Position numbers and translations under genes: made by a program
NCBI GenBank assembly: GCA_013365365.1
Contig: JABVXU010000001.1
Location: 496,001-560,000, forward strand
Source of the DNA: Cruorifilaria tuberocauda
Taxonomy: Eukaryota; Nematoda; Chromadorea; Rhabditida; Onchocercidae
Length of the DNA stretch: 64,000 nt
Direction of reading: 5' to 3'
Notes under the pieces: model-generated
What the model saw: the letters and a program-made list of their open reading frames with translations, nothing else
What the model was told of the DNA's origin: nothing
Database searches by the model: none
Part shown: one piece after another, positions 18,135-32,500 of the stretch
How the letters are laid out: each line of letters opens with the position of its first letter
How positions within the stretch are numbered: position 1 is the stretch's first letter

Positions 18135-18633
18135 CTAGCTGCATAAATGTCTGCGAAATTGAGAAGCGGAGAAGTAAAAGTTGTGAACATTAGTTGTGGT
18201 ATGCCGATTGGAGAAAAATCTATAAGTAATAAATTCGAAAAATGCACAAACATATTATTTCGTATTTTCGAATAGTATCAGCAATGTTTTCTTACCTTTC
18301 TGATTGCGGTGACTCATTAGGACTAATTGATTCCTTGATCACTGAACTTGTAGATGGTAGATTAGATAGTGCATCCGAAGTGTTTATGGGATTAGCTGCT
18401 GGTGAAAGATTCGAAATTCTTTCACTCTCTATGTTTACATTGCCTTCATCCTGCCATTCTTCAGATTTATCACTGTTCAAATCCTCTAATATGATATCAT
18501 CTGAAGTCGGCTGATTTGATGGACTACTCGTTATATTCTCGATTTGAAGTGGAGAAAGTGTGGATTGACCAACGACCCATCGATATCGTGAGTGAAATCG
18601 AAATCTTCCACGTGGCGGAATGTTATGATTCAT
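18135..18633 (-). CDS. Unrecognised 140-residue protein, two exons
   Basis: Minus-strand exon 1 (18633-18296) ends in phase 2 at a consensus GTAAGA donor. Exon 2 (18219-18135, stop TAG) begins at an ACTTATAG acceptor and completes the split Arg codon. The N-terminus is basic and aromatic ('PRGRFRFHSRYRWVVG'). It is followed by about 85 polar, acidic, Ser/Pro/Asn-rich residues that look disordered, and exon 2 adds an aromatic, Asn/His/Thr/Ser-rich end. There is no signal peptide or membrane segment. The ATG directly follows a CTTTTAG acceptor-like motif, so the mRNA may be trans-spliced or have an upstream non-coding exon. It lies about 0.4 kb upstream of PAP on the same strand, so co-transcription is possible. 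I do not recognise a family. Confidence 0.5.
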
Positions 18634-21600
18634 CTAAAAGTTTTGTAAAATTTTACAGTAAAAGAATGAAAAAGATGTCCAATCATAATAAGAACAAACA
18701 TTGTTTTAGACTTAAGTTGTTGAACATAAAAAACCTATTCAAGAATGAAGAATTCTATGAAATGTGGAAGAGATGATTGCAATTATAACTGTTCTCAATA
18801 ACAGATACTTAGCAACAATGACAGTTTCAAAGGTCAACATTTCTTCACCGTAACTGCAAAAAATCGAAAGGTCACATTGTACTTATTAGATTGATTTATC
18901 CAAATGTATGGATTGAATTAAGAAAATGTAATGAATGCGAGTCACGAGAAAGATAAATGTGAAGAGACTTTCCCAAGTAGTAGTCTAAAAAGATTATAAA
19001 ATTCTAAACTTTATTTGAAAAAATAACCGGTATGTGATGGTAAAACTTGTAAATATTCGTGCTGAGAATATTGGATCTGAAGCTACAAGTATTATCAAGT
19101 TGGTCACTGTATATGTACTATCTACTTTAATTGATGACAAACTAAATTTAAGTTGTCCAAGGATGAATTTCTTTAGTAACTTTTGCAGAAAAATTAGAGC
19201 TGATGCTTTAATTGATGATAAGTAATTAGGATTCAAATGATAGCTCAAACAAACTTCACTCTTTATAATGATGAGATTTATATTTGATATTATAATTCAA
19301 ATGTTTTTAATTCCTTGATATTTGAAGGAGAGATGAACGAACTCGGCAGAGAATATTTCATTTTCAATTGAATCTGCAAAAGGGAGTTAATTTCAAAAAA
19401 TGCAGCGATAAACTATTATAAAGTAGGATTCAAATATGAAAATAATTGAAAAAAGTGGGAAAGATGTTGGAAAGTGATTTTTTATAAGTGTTGAAGTGGA
19501 AAATGAATTGTCTAAGAATATGATTGAGGCAAAGATTTTATTGATTGGTGGAAGTTTATTCTTGTAAGAACAGTAACGTTAGATAAGCGTTAAACTTTTA
19601 ATAAAACAATTATTCTAGAATATTACGAGTAGAATTGGTTGTTAATGGTAGTCGTTTTCCTTCTCAAAAGGTCAGCTTAACATTTAGAAATATAACGAAA
19701 GGTCTCATTGTATCTTGAGGGAGCTGAAAGTGATGAAAGAGAAGATTAACTCAAAATGTTAAAACATTTTAAGTTATTGGATTAGCAAATTTACTTTAAT
19801 TATTTCTAACAGATTTATATCACAAAATTATTTCGGTTTTCCAATACATTAAAATCCAGTAAATTTAAGATGTTGAAGATTGAAAATGCCTCTCTTATTA
19901 GAATCAATGATTTCTGTGAAGAATGAGTTACTACAGTAATCTCACTAGAGGAAAAGTCGGAGAGTAGAATGAGAAAGCACGGGTGAGAGATAGATGCTGT
20001 CCGGGTAGTCAGTTCGACATAACATGGTCACAGCTTTTATCTCTGTTTAGTACATTCATTCTTTTATCGGGATTTTTCCAACCTTCATACCCATTGTGGA
20101 AAAAGTCAGTAGGTGTTTCTAAGGTAGCGTGACTTCTCGGTAGAGTTCTTTTGGAAGACACTGGAGGAAGTCAAAAAGATTATTCTTCATTTTATAGTTT
20201 GTGTATAAAGCTACTTCCTCATTTCTCGTAATTTTCCCTTGATGGGATAGTTCGACTTTGGTAAACTTGGAAGCATACTGAAAAGTTTACAAAGATATTA
20301 CCGACAAAAGCTCTGTGAGCAACAGCGTTATCCTTCCCTCTCTTTCTCATACTCATCAGGTGAAATACATTGATAGGTATGAGATAATTTGTTTTCTTAA
20401 AAAAAAATTTCGACACAATTTGTTATTTTTCATGTCCAGATTCGAAATAAAACCGTTCTTAGTTTTTATTATTTACTGCAACGTTACAAAACATTCTCTA
20501 ACCTCAGTGGATTAAGTAGTCACATTGTATTTTCATGTGAATTTTCTAAAGAGTTCAATCCGTAAATTTTCCTCGTTATTATAGCCTTCTTTTGGAGATT
20601 GGAAATCATTCATTTGAAAATACCTAAAGATATGCTATAAGTGTAATTATAAGTGTAATAGAAAAAATACCTATAAACCATGAAAAATATCTATTAAAAA
20701 TACAGTATAAGAAATAGAAAGTATGATCTGATAACAGATTAGAAAATATCGAAAAATTTTTTAAATAATGAGGAATTGTTGCTAATAAAGAATTTTAAAA
20801 AATATGAAACAAAATAAAGGCCATTTTTTATTATGCAGTACATGGATGAATGAAATAACACTTTGACCTAACTGTAATCGATTCGGAAAATGAGATGGTG
20901 AAGAAGACAACCCAATAGTTGATTGTTACTTTGAAATGATATAAAGAGGGAAGAGCTGTGATTGTTAGAAGTACTCAAAAAGAAATAGTGGGATTTTACA
21001 GGAATAGAATTGCTACTACTTAAGGTAATAAATTTAGAAAATGTCAGAGAAAATGATGACACTTTATTATGGCCTTACATTATATGACCTTACAACATTT
21101 CATAATATTAGCATTTTAATCGTTAGCCATGACTTCAGCAAGGTTTTGAAACAATTGAAAAAAGTTTTCAATTAAGAAAACAACCATGGCAATAGTAAAG
21201 TGGTTTTTTTATTAATCATATATATAAAAAATAAATGTTTTAACAGATAATAAACAATTACAATAACTTGAAAACTGTAGTCAAATGGAAATGAAGAAAA
21301 TATGTTTAGAACAAATCGCCAGAATAGAAAGGTAATGAAAAGGGAACGGTAATGAATTTTCAACTGAACGTATTATAAAAGTGAAATTAATGAAGAAAAT
21401 ATGCCATTTAGAATATAACAATTCATAAATAAAATCCGTCATAATATTACAGTACAACTTTTTGAAGGATACTAATCATAAAATTTAAGCAAAAAGAATC
21501 TAAGTTAAAATATAGTTTAAATTGAAATAATCATAATTTAAAATATTCAGTAATTTCAGTGGAATGAAATCTTTGGCTTTAGCTCAAAATAATATTAAAT

Positions 21601-23555
21601 ATTCAAAACACTGAAACCAAAATTCCATATTTTTTACGTCCAAAATCGGTGTAACTTTAGATTAAGGGTCACTTGACTTCCTAATAAACAAGTTGTGCTG
21701 AATGCTACCTTCACCTGAAAATTTACAGGCATTCGATAATGAAAATAATTCCATTATGAACAATCAGTTTTTTCTCAGTCAATGAAACCGAAATTAATTA
21801 TTGCTGCAAAGCAATCCGATAATTACATCGTATTGAAAATATTCCCTCCGATGATTGTGTTAACTGTTTATATGGAATAGTATATAAAGCAAAAGGTCAA
21901 GATTAAAGAAAAAATTTAAGAGCAAGTTACCTTCTTTGGATAAATCATCCATTTGCTTATTATGTGTCAATCATGTAGCCATTCTTACCTTCTCTTCATT
22001 CATGATGCTGAATGAATGTTGTCTTTAAAACTTTTTCTTATTATGATCCACGAAAAAGCCATGTAAGAAAGTTTAACAAAATGATTTGATAGAGAGAGAA
22101 AGTGTACGAAATAGTTTGAACTTTAGCTTCAGTTCTGGAAATATCGACTAATAATTTCCCAAAGCTTTTTTGTTTGCATTCACTGAATCTTGCTGATTTT
22201 TATAATCCTTAGAAGATATTTAATCTTGACCGTAATTGATCAGCATGAAAAAAACTGATGATTTTTGATTTATTTGGATGGTAACTTTTTATAAAACCTA
22301 GGTAAATATTTTTACATAGGTAGCTCAACCACTAGCTACCTCAAAATGTTTACTTGAGTTTTATAAAAGATCTCATAGGTTTATCACATATGATTCATAT
22401 ATCAAAAGTATTTTTATAACTGCAAAATTAAAAAAAAGAACTCATTGATAGATTATCTGATAAAATAATAAATATTCTTATTATATAGCAAAAGAAAAAA
22501 TTAGAAAGAGTGCAAAATGTATGGCTTTAAGTTAATCTTACAAAACTTTTCTGAAAACAAAATAACGAATTCTTTCAATACAAGATTTAACTTGCATACT
22601 GTATCACAAGTTGATGTTTTTTATTAATTATTGCGGAAATTTTTTGATTTCACACTTTATTTTCAGATAATAGATTGTTTAGACTTGATTGTTTCAAAAT
22701 GATTTTAAAAATAACTACTTTCTGCTCATGATTGCTTGGTCACTCCTGCCATTCCTCACCGGCTTACTCTATTTTCAACTGAAAATTTCTGCTAAAACTT
22801 TCGAGTTTCCTTCAACAAGTTGTAACAAGCTCAACCAGTTGCTTCATATAATGATACTACCACTATTTCTCAATATTCATGCAGCAATGCTGTTAAAGTT
22901 AATTTATTCTTTATCAGCTGCTCATTGTAATTAATATCTTGTATTAATCGAAAATCGGTTTTATTATAAATTCATTATTAATCGTAATTTAGAGACGTTT
23001 ATTATATTTCACGAACAGAGTAAATTTTTCTCATTCAAATCAACAAAAAATGACAATATTTCCCTTGGTTTGAAGATTTGAGTACAAAAATCAAAAATAT
23101 TGTATTTCAATTAAATATAAATTTGAAATCAGAAGTAAATCACAGCATCCAATATTATACAAAATTGTTAAGAATAAATACAAATTAATCAATTCTCTAA
23201 ATGAATGATAAAATTCCTCATAAAACAGCTACAATTTGCGACAACCTGTGATAAATAGTTTACACCTCAAACGTATTTTCATTTTCTCTTCAATAATTTA
23301 TTCAGCGAATAATCCTGCACAGCCCGTTCATTATACTCTCATGTACACTTTTGTTTTTTGCAAGAATTTGCAAAAAAAAAATATGTGAAATTTAAAGAGG
23401 ATCTCGGAAGAATCATTAAAAGTATAAAAAGATTAATCTATTGTATGCTAGTTCAACTTTTCAAAGACCATTTATCTTATAAAATGAGAGTCTGTAGAAT
23501 AAAATCTGTCGATAAATTTTGAATAGATTATTATTGCATTAAATAAAAGGAAAAT
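18634..23555. other. Gene-poor intergenic stretch
   Basis: About 4.9 kb of very AT-rich DNA between the small minus-strand gene and the 3' end of ECM29. Open frames here are short, biased (Phe/Leu/Ser/Lys) and unsupported by splice sites. The segment at about 19,920-20,200 is noticeably richer in G and C but has no open frame I can defend. No tRNA, snRNA or spliced-leader RNA motif was seen. Confidence 0.45.
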
Positions 23556-26500
23556 TTATCGTTCCCACTTCGATAAATCATCTAGTATTGAGGATAATTT
23601 CACGACTACTGTTTTCTTCAGTGTTTCAACGAAATCCTTGTGCTCACACAGCAACAAAATGCATGTCCTATCCTGTGCTTGCTTAACGATGCATTCTAAA
23701 ACTATGCAACACTGTCGAGCAAATGTACGTCGCTGCGCGATATCATTTTCAATTAAAAGCGAACCAACAATCATAAATAGAGCAGTGAAATCAATGTCTG
23801 ATGAACATCTGAAACATGAAATACAGCTATAAATTAGCACAATAAATTACGGTTTACTTAGATTATTATAAAATATAATCTGCACAGTTTTTCTTTCCGA
23901 TGTACTGCTCTTGTAAAACGAATCAGAATCACGGAGCCACATATGCAATTATGTCATGAGTTGATGCAGTTATATTGCCAGTTCTCGAAAAGAATTGTAA
24001 AATAAATTTTCGAGAAATTTTATTAAATCCATGCAAAAATAAACAAAAATTCGCTGTTGCAACTTACCTCTCTATGAAATATGGTAACTCAATAATAAGT
24101 GCTTGCTTTACTTTCCAAAATATATCCGATTTTAACAAAATAACTGTTTGCTCAATGCAATGAAATAATTCGACTGAAAAGTAGAATAAAAAGTAACAGA
24201 AAAACTGATAAATAAAAAAATATTCTGCGGCTTGTGTTTTATTGAATTCCAGAAAACTCTCTTCGACAAAATTCAACAAAAACAGTAAGTTACATGAAGA
24301 TTTTTTGAGAAAGAATGAAGTTACAGATTTCAAATCTTAGTGAATTGGAAAACAGTAAAACAGTCTTGAATAGCAAAAGGAACGTCTGTAATATAAATAA
24401 TGGTAAAACTGAAGAATCTTTTCCAAAATGAATTAGAACAATTCCCTTTAGTGTTTCCAGAATTATTATTTACTTGAAAAACCTACCTTTCTTGGAAAGT
24501 TTTTATTCGGTTACCTTAGGCTTCAGAATGCCGGCATCACTGCCAGGTCAATATTAACTATAGTTTGAACTGAGTAATAAAAAGAAAAACTGAGTGTGGC
24601 GTAACAATGAGAAAGGTGAAAGCCAAAAAAACGTTTCACTTAAAAGGTTTCTAAATTTTTGAATAAAATTTCGGTCAATCAATAAATAACAATAATGATC
24701 TGTGGCGCCTTAAAGAAAACGCTTACAAAACTATGAAAAATGCACGAGGTTGACAAAAACTGAATACTGTATATATGAAAATAGGCTTCGCGAGCAACTA
24801 GATCTCGAAGTTTGAAACACAAAACACTTATTTTATATAGGTCATACAAAATATTGGAAAAAAATATGATTTATGATATGAAAAAAATTTCTTCAATCCG
24901 TACAAAACAAACCTCCACGAAAAGACAACAACAAGTGAGCAATTGCCGGCACAATCTTCAGCAGATAATCATAAGTTTTCAGATGATTTGTACTGCTTAG
25001 GTCGCCGGTAATGCTGTAGGAATTGCGCCTAAATATCATGTGTTTCAGTTTAAAAAGTTCGATATGAAATTAGTGATCTATATTGGCCTTCAAAAATGAT
25101 TAAAATAGAATAATCGCTATTAATCAAGTTCTACTTTTGCCACTTTATTGGGCTGAAAGATTTTTTGCAAAAATTAAAAAGAAGCGCATAATCCGCACCC
25201 TGAATAATTGAAGCTTATGATATTAAAGACACATGCCATCATCTGCCGAGCAATATTGATGCAACAGGACATTTCACAAAAAATTGTAGCACATAGAATC
25301 GCTTCTGCACTATATTTTTCTTTTTTTTTTGAACATTGTTCCCACAAAGGTAAAAATTTCTATAAAAACGATTTCCCTATTATGAAATAAATATATTATA
25401 AGCATAATATCGATCGGCAATTCTAATGATCTGCATATCTGCATACTATCTAATATGGAACTAAGCTGCGACTTTAAAATTATAATACACGTATATATTA
25501 AGCTAATATATGATTGATCTCGACATATCATGTTATGAAGACTGGTGATAGACTCACACACTACAATGCTTCAGAAGTTTTTGCGAACAAGGCGCATTAT
25601 TGTGTCCCGTTTCATACTGCAATCAATTTTATACCAGAAATTATTATAGACATGAACTTGGAGCAGTAAGTGTACCGTTTTAATAGTAGCTTCCTCCCAC
25701 TTTGAAGTCATAATTTTCCCTACTGAACGCAATAAAGCACTGACTGCTTCCAATAACTTTTCTTTACCATCCCATATCCGGCCGTGCAGTGCGCTTGTTA
25801 AATTATCGTAGAGCATTTCTGAAAAAATACATTTGATCATCATCTTCAACTGATCTTGTACTCTCTGAGTTTCTCTTTGCTTATTAATAATTTATTTGTT
25901 TCAGTTTAAAAAGGAAAAATATAGAAATTATCACTGGCGAAATTATAAGCTCAAGTTGTATATACTAGATTTCATCAATAATTCGATAATTATGAGTTTT
26001 AAAACTTGATTTTTAGCAAGTCACATCGCATGTTTTATGATACTTATGTACAATGAATTATTTCCATAAATTGACAAATCTCTGCACTAAGTATTACTAA
26101 CTTTTTCCTTCAAAAATTAAAGCAATAAACAAACCAGCACAACAAACATCATCCCTGAGAACACCAGATTCGGCAACTGCTGTAAGCACCCTTGCTGCTT
26201 GCGCTTTCATTGCAAAAAGAGAACTTGTATTTAGTGTAATTAAAGCCATCTCGATCATTTCATCACGATATAAACGCATGGCAGATGCAGTATCTATAAC
26301 GAATTATTTATTTATCAAGTCGTTAAATGAAAATTAATATTTCTTAGGAGTTCTTGACAGATTGAATTCAATTTGAAAATGGATTTTGTTGATATTTTAT
26401 CATTCATTCCGATGATTCCTTAATGTTCGTCCTGAAAACCTAAGAAGTAGATATCAAAACATATTAGTCATGGCTAAAGTCAAGAGAGCGATTTAAGAAG

Positions 26501-29500
26501 TACCTGGAACCAGCTCGGACCATAATTCATCCCACATTCCGAGCCTCTTTTTTCCTATTTCATCATTTTCGTCGACTGGAAATTGTATAAATTTTTATAG
26601 CTTAATTTTGTGGTTTCGAAATGTTGCAGATAAAAAACTACTAAAGGTAAAAAATTCCATCCACAGATGTCATAACTCAACGCTAATTCAAAATCGAATA
26701 ATAAATAAAGAGACCTTAAGAATGAGAAATAGTGAATGACTTACCTTCTTCACACTTACAAAGAAATATAAACGGAATAACATCATTCAGTGAACCAGAA
26801 AGAAAATCGGTGTTTCGTGACAAAAAGTGTAAAATGTGCAATACAGCTATTTTTTCCTCCTCTGTAACATAAGCTGCAGTAATTTAAGCATCAAATTTTT
26901 AGAAAAATTAAAAATACGAAAAAATGAAATAATGAAAATAATGAGTTTCACTTCTTAAGAATTCTAATATTGATCTACTAAAAATAAGAAAATTCAACAG
27001 TCAAATAATTTGAAAAAGCTTAAAAAGCTGGCGAGAGCTGTTCAATTCTTTGCACTCAGTCTACCTTGTTCGCTTCGTAATTTGTGCTTAATGTAATCCA
27101 TGACTCGATTTGCTTCTTTTTTTGAAGAAAAAGACAATAAATACGATAAACAAGATGAAAACTGCTTTTTGATTACCGGATTACGATCATTTAAGCCATT
27201 GAGAAGAGCTCGCACCATTTTATCTAAAGGATAACTTGATAGTAAATACATTTGGGGAAACTAAATTTTGAGATGCAATACCTTTTTTTATCTAGCTGCG
27301 ATCCCATAAATGATAAAGCTGTTTTTGAAGTATTCTCTAATATTTAAAAGAAATTTAGAAAAAAAGTTTTATCTTTCTTGATGTCTATTTAGTAGTATTA
27401 ATACAAGAATAACGAAGTTTACGACATAGAATCTAAAAATCTGAAGAATGCACCACATGAAGATTGACAAGCCATCATCAGATCTTGACGTTGAAGGCAC
27501 AAATCGATGATAAATTGACAACTTCCCGTACGCGTTGTCACACCAACGCTGCAGCGTAATTTTTCGACCAACATATCGCCCAAAAAGTTGAAAATATCCT
27601 TATCTACATACGGAACAACGTAACGAAGAGCACTCATCATTGGAGAACTATGTGCTACTGACATACGAGCTGAGTCCAGCTTAAAGAAATTTTTGCAAAG
27701 TTTGTCCGGATCAATAACTTTAGTTAAATCTTCTCTAAAATAATTGAGGCATCAGAGAGACAAATGGTAAATTTAAAAATAAATGTAATAAGCAAAAAGA
27801 AGTTAGGTGACTACATGAATCGAAAAATCTTCAAAGTTATGCTTTACACCTACTTCAATGAAGAAGTTTTTATGAAATCCTGCAGTTCACTGCAAAATAT
27901 AAATTATAAATAAACTTAAAATAATTACCACTTCTAGTTCATCTAAACTTGATCTAGCAGCGAGATAATTCAGAATTGTTGACTCCTCTTCACTCAATGA
28001 ATCTAGTAGGCATGGCACTATTACATTTACATGTTCTCGCAATGTTGAGCCAGCTTCCTTTGCAATATCCATGATCATTTTAAGGCTGAAAGCTTAGGAA
28101 CTGCTGATTTACAATTGAAAAATAAAAAGTGATTATAGCAGCAACAAATTTAAGCTTGCAAAATTTGGATGCAGCTTTAGAAAGCAAACCTCAACATTTT
28201 ATTAGTTTTGACACTCGATCTGACTCCTTTCTCAACAATGACAGGAAGTACTGCCCCAAGTAATCGAGTAGCTTTGAAACCGTTAATTGAAGAACATTTG
28301 CTTACAGTAGTCTTAATGAGAACTGACAGAGCGCGTCCTGCTGCTACTCGGACTGATTCCTGGAATAGTAAACAAGTTAAACAAGCAGGAAGTCTCGCAT
28401 TTAGTCGCAACCGAAATGCTTGAGAAAGAAATTAGGCATTTGATTTTTGCTCAATTGAAAGAAAACGATTTTTCAATATTTGTTGCTACAGGATACGATT
28501 CGTATGAGACTGAACACCTTTATATCGTCCTGCACTCGATACAATATTTCGAAAAGTTGATCAAAATGTTCCACTATTTCGTTAGTACAATGTGAGCTGA
28601 TTAAATCTGTCAATGCCAGACAACTGCAAAAGATTTCATGAATATTAATCAATATGAAATTCTCAAAATGAACCACAAATGAAAAGATTAACAACTCATT
28701 TGCTTAGTCATAACGTCAAAACACACATAATTAAGTCAAAAAAAGTAAAGGAAAAGATTAGAGGCTTCTTCATAATTATATATGTAAAAGTGACAAGCAC
28801 TTATCGACACAAATCCGAAAGAAAAAGAAAAACTAAGTATGATATCTGTTTAAGTGAATAAAAAGCTCAGCTTTTCTTTGCCCAAATAATGTGATATGTC
28901 ATATTATTGCATAAAAATATTGAGAAGGAATTATATTCGCAATTGTAATTTAAAAATGAAGGAGAAAAAGCTGCTGATAAGACAAACCTCGACTCACGGG
29001 TTCGCCATTGAGGATCAGTAAGAGTTGATTTAAGTTCATTGAAAATAGCATTTGCATATTCTTCAATCTGAAAATTCAAATGTGTTAGTGAGATGTCGAT
29101 ATTTTACAATGCTGAATTTGAAGTGAGCATTGTTACATCTAAATTTCGACTTAAAATCACTTAATATTTGCATGCTGATGTCATGATTGTCTTGGCTTCC
29201 ACTGGTTCATAATATTTTGCCTTTGGCAAAATAGAAACGCACCACACTTTTTTTGGAAACTGTGACTGCTTGCCAAATTGAACGCATAGCATTTTGGATT
29301 TTCAAATCAGGATCGTATCGGTATCTGTAAAGTTTTGGCACCAACTGTGTCAAATATGGTTCCATTACACCTTCTGCCTGCTGCATTATAATACTGAAAC
29401 CGAAAGCTGCGCCCTAAAAACAACATTCAAAAACCTTTAGCATATTGAGAAAGATGCGAAATAAAGAAATTAACGAAAATTTAGGAAAATAAATTTTAAA

Positions 29501-32500
29501 CAAAATTTACTTTTTTGGAATTCCATAAAATATTGTGGTTTGCAAGTTGCATAAATTTATATATGAGATCTGGCTGATTCAAATCCGTGGCCAAATTACA
29601 AAGTTCTTTATAGCTGGTTAAATTTTCTCTACAATGCAATTCCATAGTTAGAACTGGAATAGAATTAGAGTTAAAAGTTTTAAAAATTAAGAAAAAAAGA
29701 TAATGTAAAATTAAAGCACCAACTGCTACAAAAATAGACATAGAATTTAAGCTAAGGATAAGCAAAATCAAATATTCAAGCAGACCCCATCGGTGTAGTG
29801 CCCAATTCATTCTTCGAGAACAAAACCGCATCTGGTTCGACTGGATCAACTGGTTTTCGACCAACTGACAATGTATTAATCAATTCATCAACCATTACTT
29901 TCTTCTGCTCTTCACAGCCTAGTTCAAAGATAACACCAAGACCTTCGCTTGCAATTTCCTGCGAGAATTCTGTAATTTATTATTGAAAAAATACACTACC
30001 CATGAATTTAAATTCGAAGATACCACAAGCGTGCTGAAAAGTTCAAATCAAGTTCAACTTGGTCAGAAAATTTAAATATCCCAACAAGATATTTATAAAA
30101 AATAAATTTAGTACGAAACTGATTATCTTAGATAGTTGTAAAAAGTTTTATTTGCCTTGACAAATTTTGAATCAAAAACTGTGAGTTTTCTAAAACATAG
30201 TTGGAAAAAGCTATGAACCATTCGTTTCAGCTAAGCCACTAATAAAAGCGTGTTGAATAGAGCTTAAACTGCTCGTTATGCAATTAAGCTTCATCACAAC
30301 GCATCGTTTCACCAAGGTAAATAACCAAATAAGTGCAGCTTGCCGTAAATGGCGATTTACATGATGTAATTTAGTATTCAGAATTTTTAATAAATTCGCC
30401 ACTTTCTTTTCAATAATGTCCCGTTCAGCGGCAGAAACGTTCCTTTCCTGAAAAGCTTATCTGCAGAACTTGATTAATTTCAAGAAAAAATGAATTGTAA
30501 GACTTTTCATACTTATTTTCATCTTTAGATTACTTCATTTAATAAATACTTCTTCACGCTGCTAAAGAATTTTAAATTTACGAGAAAAAGTTCTTCAGTC
30601 TCGGTGAAAATATTTCTGCGTGATGAGGAACTTTCACCGGAAGCAGCATCGAAAAGCGCATTGCCGACTGTAAACTGTAGTTCTGGTTGGGTTGCTATCT
30701 GAAGAAAATAAATAATGCTGAATTTTTAGTCACATTTATCCGATAAATAATGCCACTTATCACATAAAATTCCAAATTAAACTCTCAATATCACATATCA
30801 TAATTAAAAATTTATTAAAACTTTTAAAACATTTGAAAATAAAATCTCAACTACAAAAATGTCACATTCTTTTCTAAAATTTTAATATAATAATATGATA
30901 GTGCTAATGATGCCAATAAAACGGTAATATCGATAATTATTTCATCAAACCAATAGCATCAAGTACACCATATACCATTTTGTAAAGCAAATACCATTCT
31001 TTTAATGCATAAAAAGTACAAATCCCTAACATAAAAATTTCTAAAAAACATTCCGAGAATTTTTAAAAAATTTTTAAAAAAAATTTTTATTTTTAAAAAA
31101 TCGAACTCCATCCAGTAAATTACCTATTTTACACATAGTAATATGATTCAAACGAATTAACTAGAAACTTACTTCACCACATGCAAACAGTTGAGCCAAG
31201 ATTTTTTCATATAAGATAGGAGGCAAGCCATGCAATGAAAGAAAACCAAGACACTGCACAGCTGACTCTTTCATTTTTGATGTTAAAGTGTCCTTTCGAG
31301 ATATTGCTATCTTCCCTAGCAATTCGCAGAGCGAATGAAATTGATCATCCGAAGCTAATGACACCAACTTAGTCTGAAAAACGATACTGAAGTGAAAAAT
31401 TGACGTATGGTGTACTTAAAAACAGCGAAGATTTTAAGTACCTGATACGTAAATATTATAAAACAGAATATTATAGAATGATACTTCTTTACTGACACTA
31501 AAAAATGATCGTAACTTGGAAAAAATTTCTGAACTAATTAAATGAAACCAGCTTCTAGTTCAAATCAAAATTAGCAAGCATCTTGCATCACCTTCTCTAC
31601 TTTACTGAGATTGAAAACAGCCCTTCTGAGCAATTCCGCCAATGAACCACAGGATGCTTCAAAGTATTGCTGTGCAGACAATGTTTCAAGAATATTTGCT
31701 AAACGAACTTTAATTGTGTGGATTTCTTCAGCAGTGAGGTTTACCGCTGGTTGGGTTGCTAAATATGAACAAAGCCATGGGACTCGAACCAGTAATTCCT
31801 GAAAATAGATTTTTTCTACATTTTTCATACCCTGATCGTGAAAATGATAAATCTAAAGAAAATATGAGCATAGTGAACTATGATTTTAAAAGCAGGATAT
31901 GCGAACAAAATCTAAAACTTCACTATTCATTTAATTGAATACATGTCAAAGTTTCGGGACTGTTTCTCTTGTCTTTTACTTTTTCTAACTGACGACTAAG
32001 AAACAAAAGATATTGAATATAATACCCATAATAAAGAAAAAAATTAATTTTTTGCAACATAATAATAGCACATCTTTTAACCAATGTAATTATCAGAGTA
32101 CCACGGCCAATAATCAGGTACTTACATCATGGCTGTCTAATTGTTCCAAACATCGTTTTAAACATTTCTTTTTTTCGATATCACTCAGAATCACACTGTA
32201 AAGTTGAGAAAGTTTTGGACAAACAGTTATCCGCGAATTTGAGTTCAGATGACGTTCTAACGATGAAATAATCTGCAATGCTTCTGAAGTTGTAGAGCAA
32301 AGAAATGAGAGAACAAACTGTGAATTTTATTGGCTTTACTAAATGAATGAACTTATTTGGCAATAAAACTCCAAAAATACGTAATTTAAAAAAAGGAAAT
32401 ATTTCAAAAAATTTTCAAAAGACAAAAAACAAGGAAAAGTTATTTTTCTTTCAGTATATAGGTCATTTGTCATTAGAAGCTAACTTAGTTAATATCACAT

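Noticed and set aside
22689..22934. 81-codon plus-strand open frame in the gene desert
   Set aside because: Hydrophobic, Leu/Phe-rich, no splice or start context, and no recognised family; typical chance frame in AT-rich DNA.
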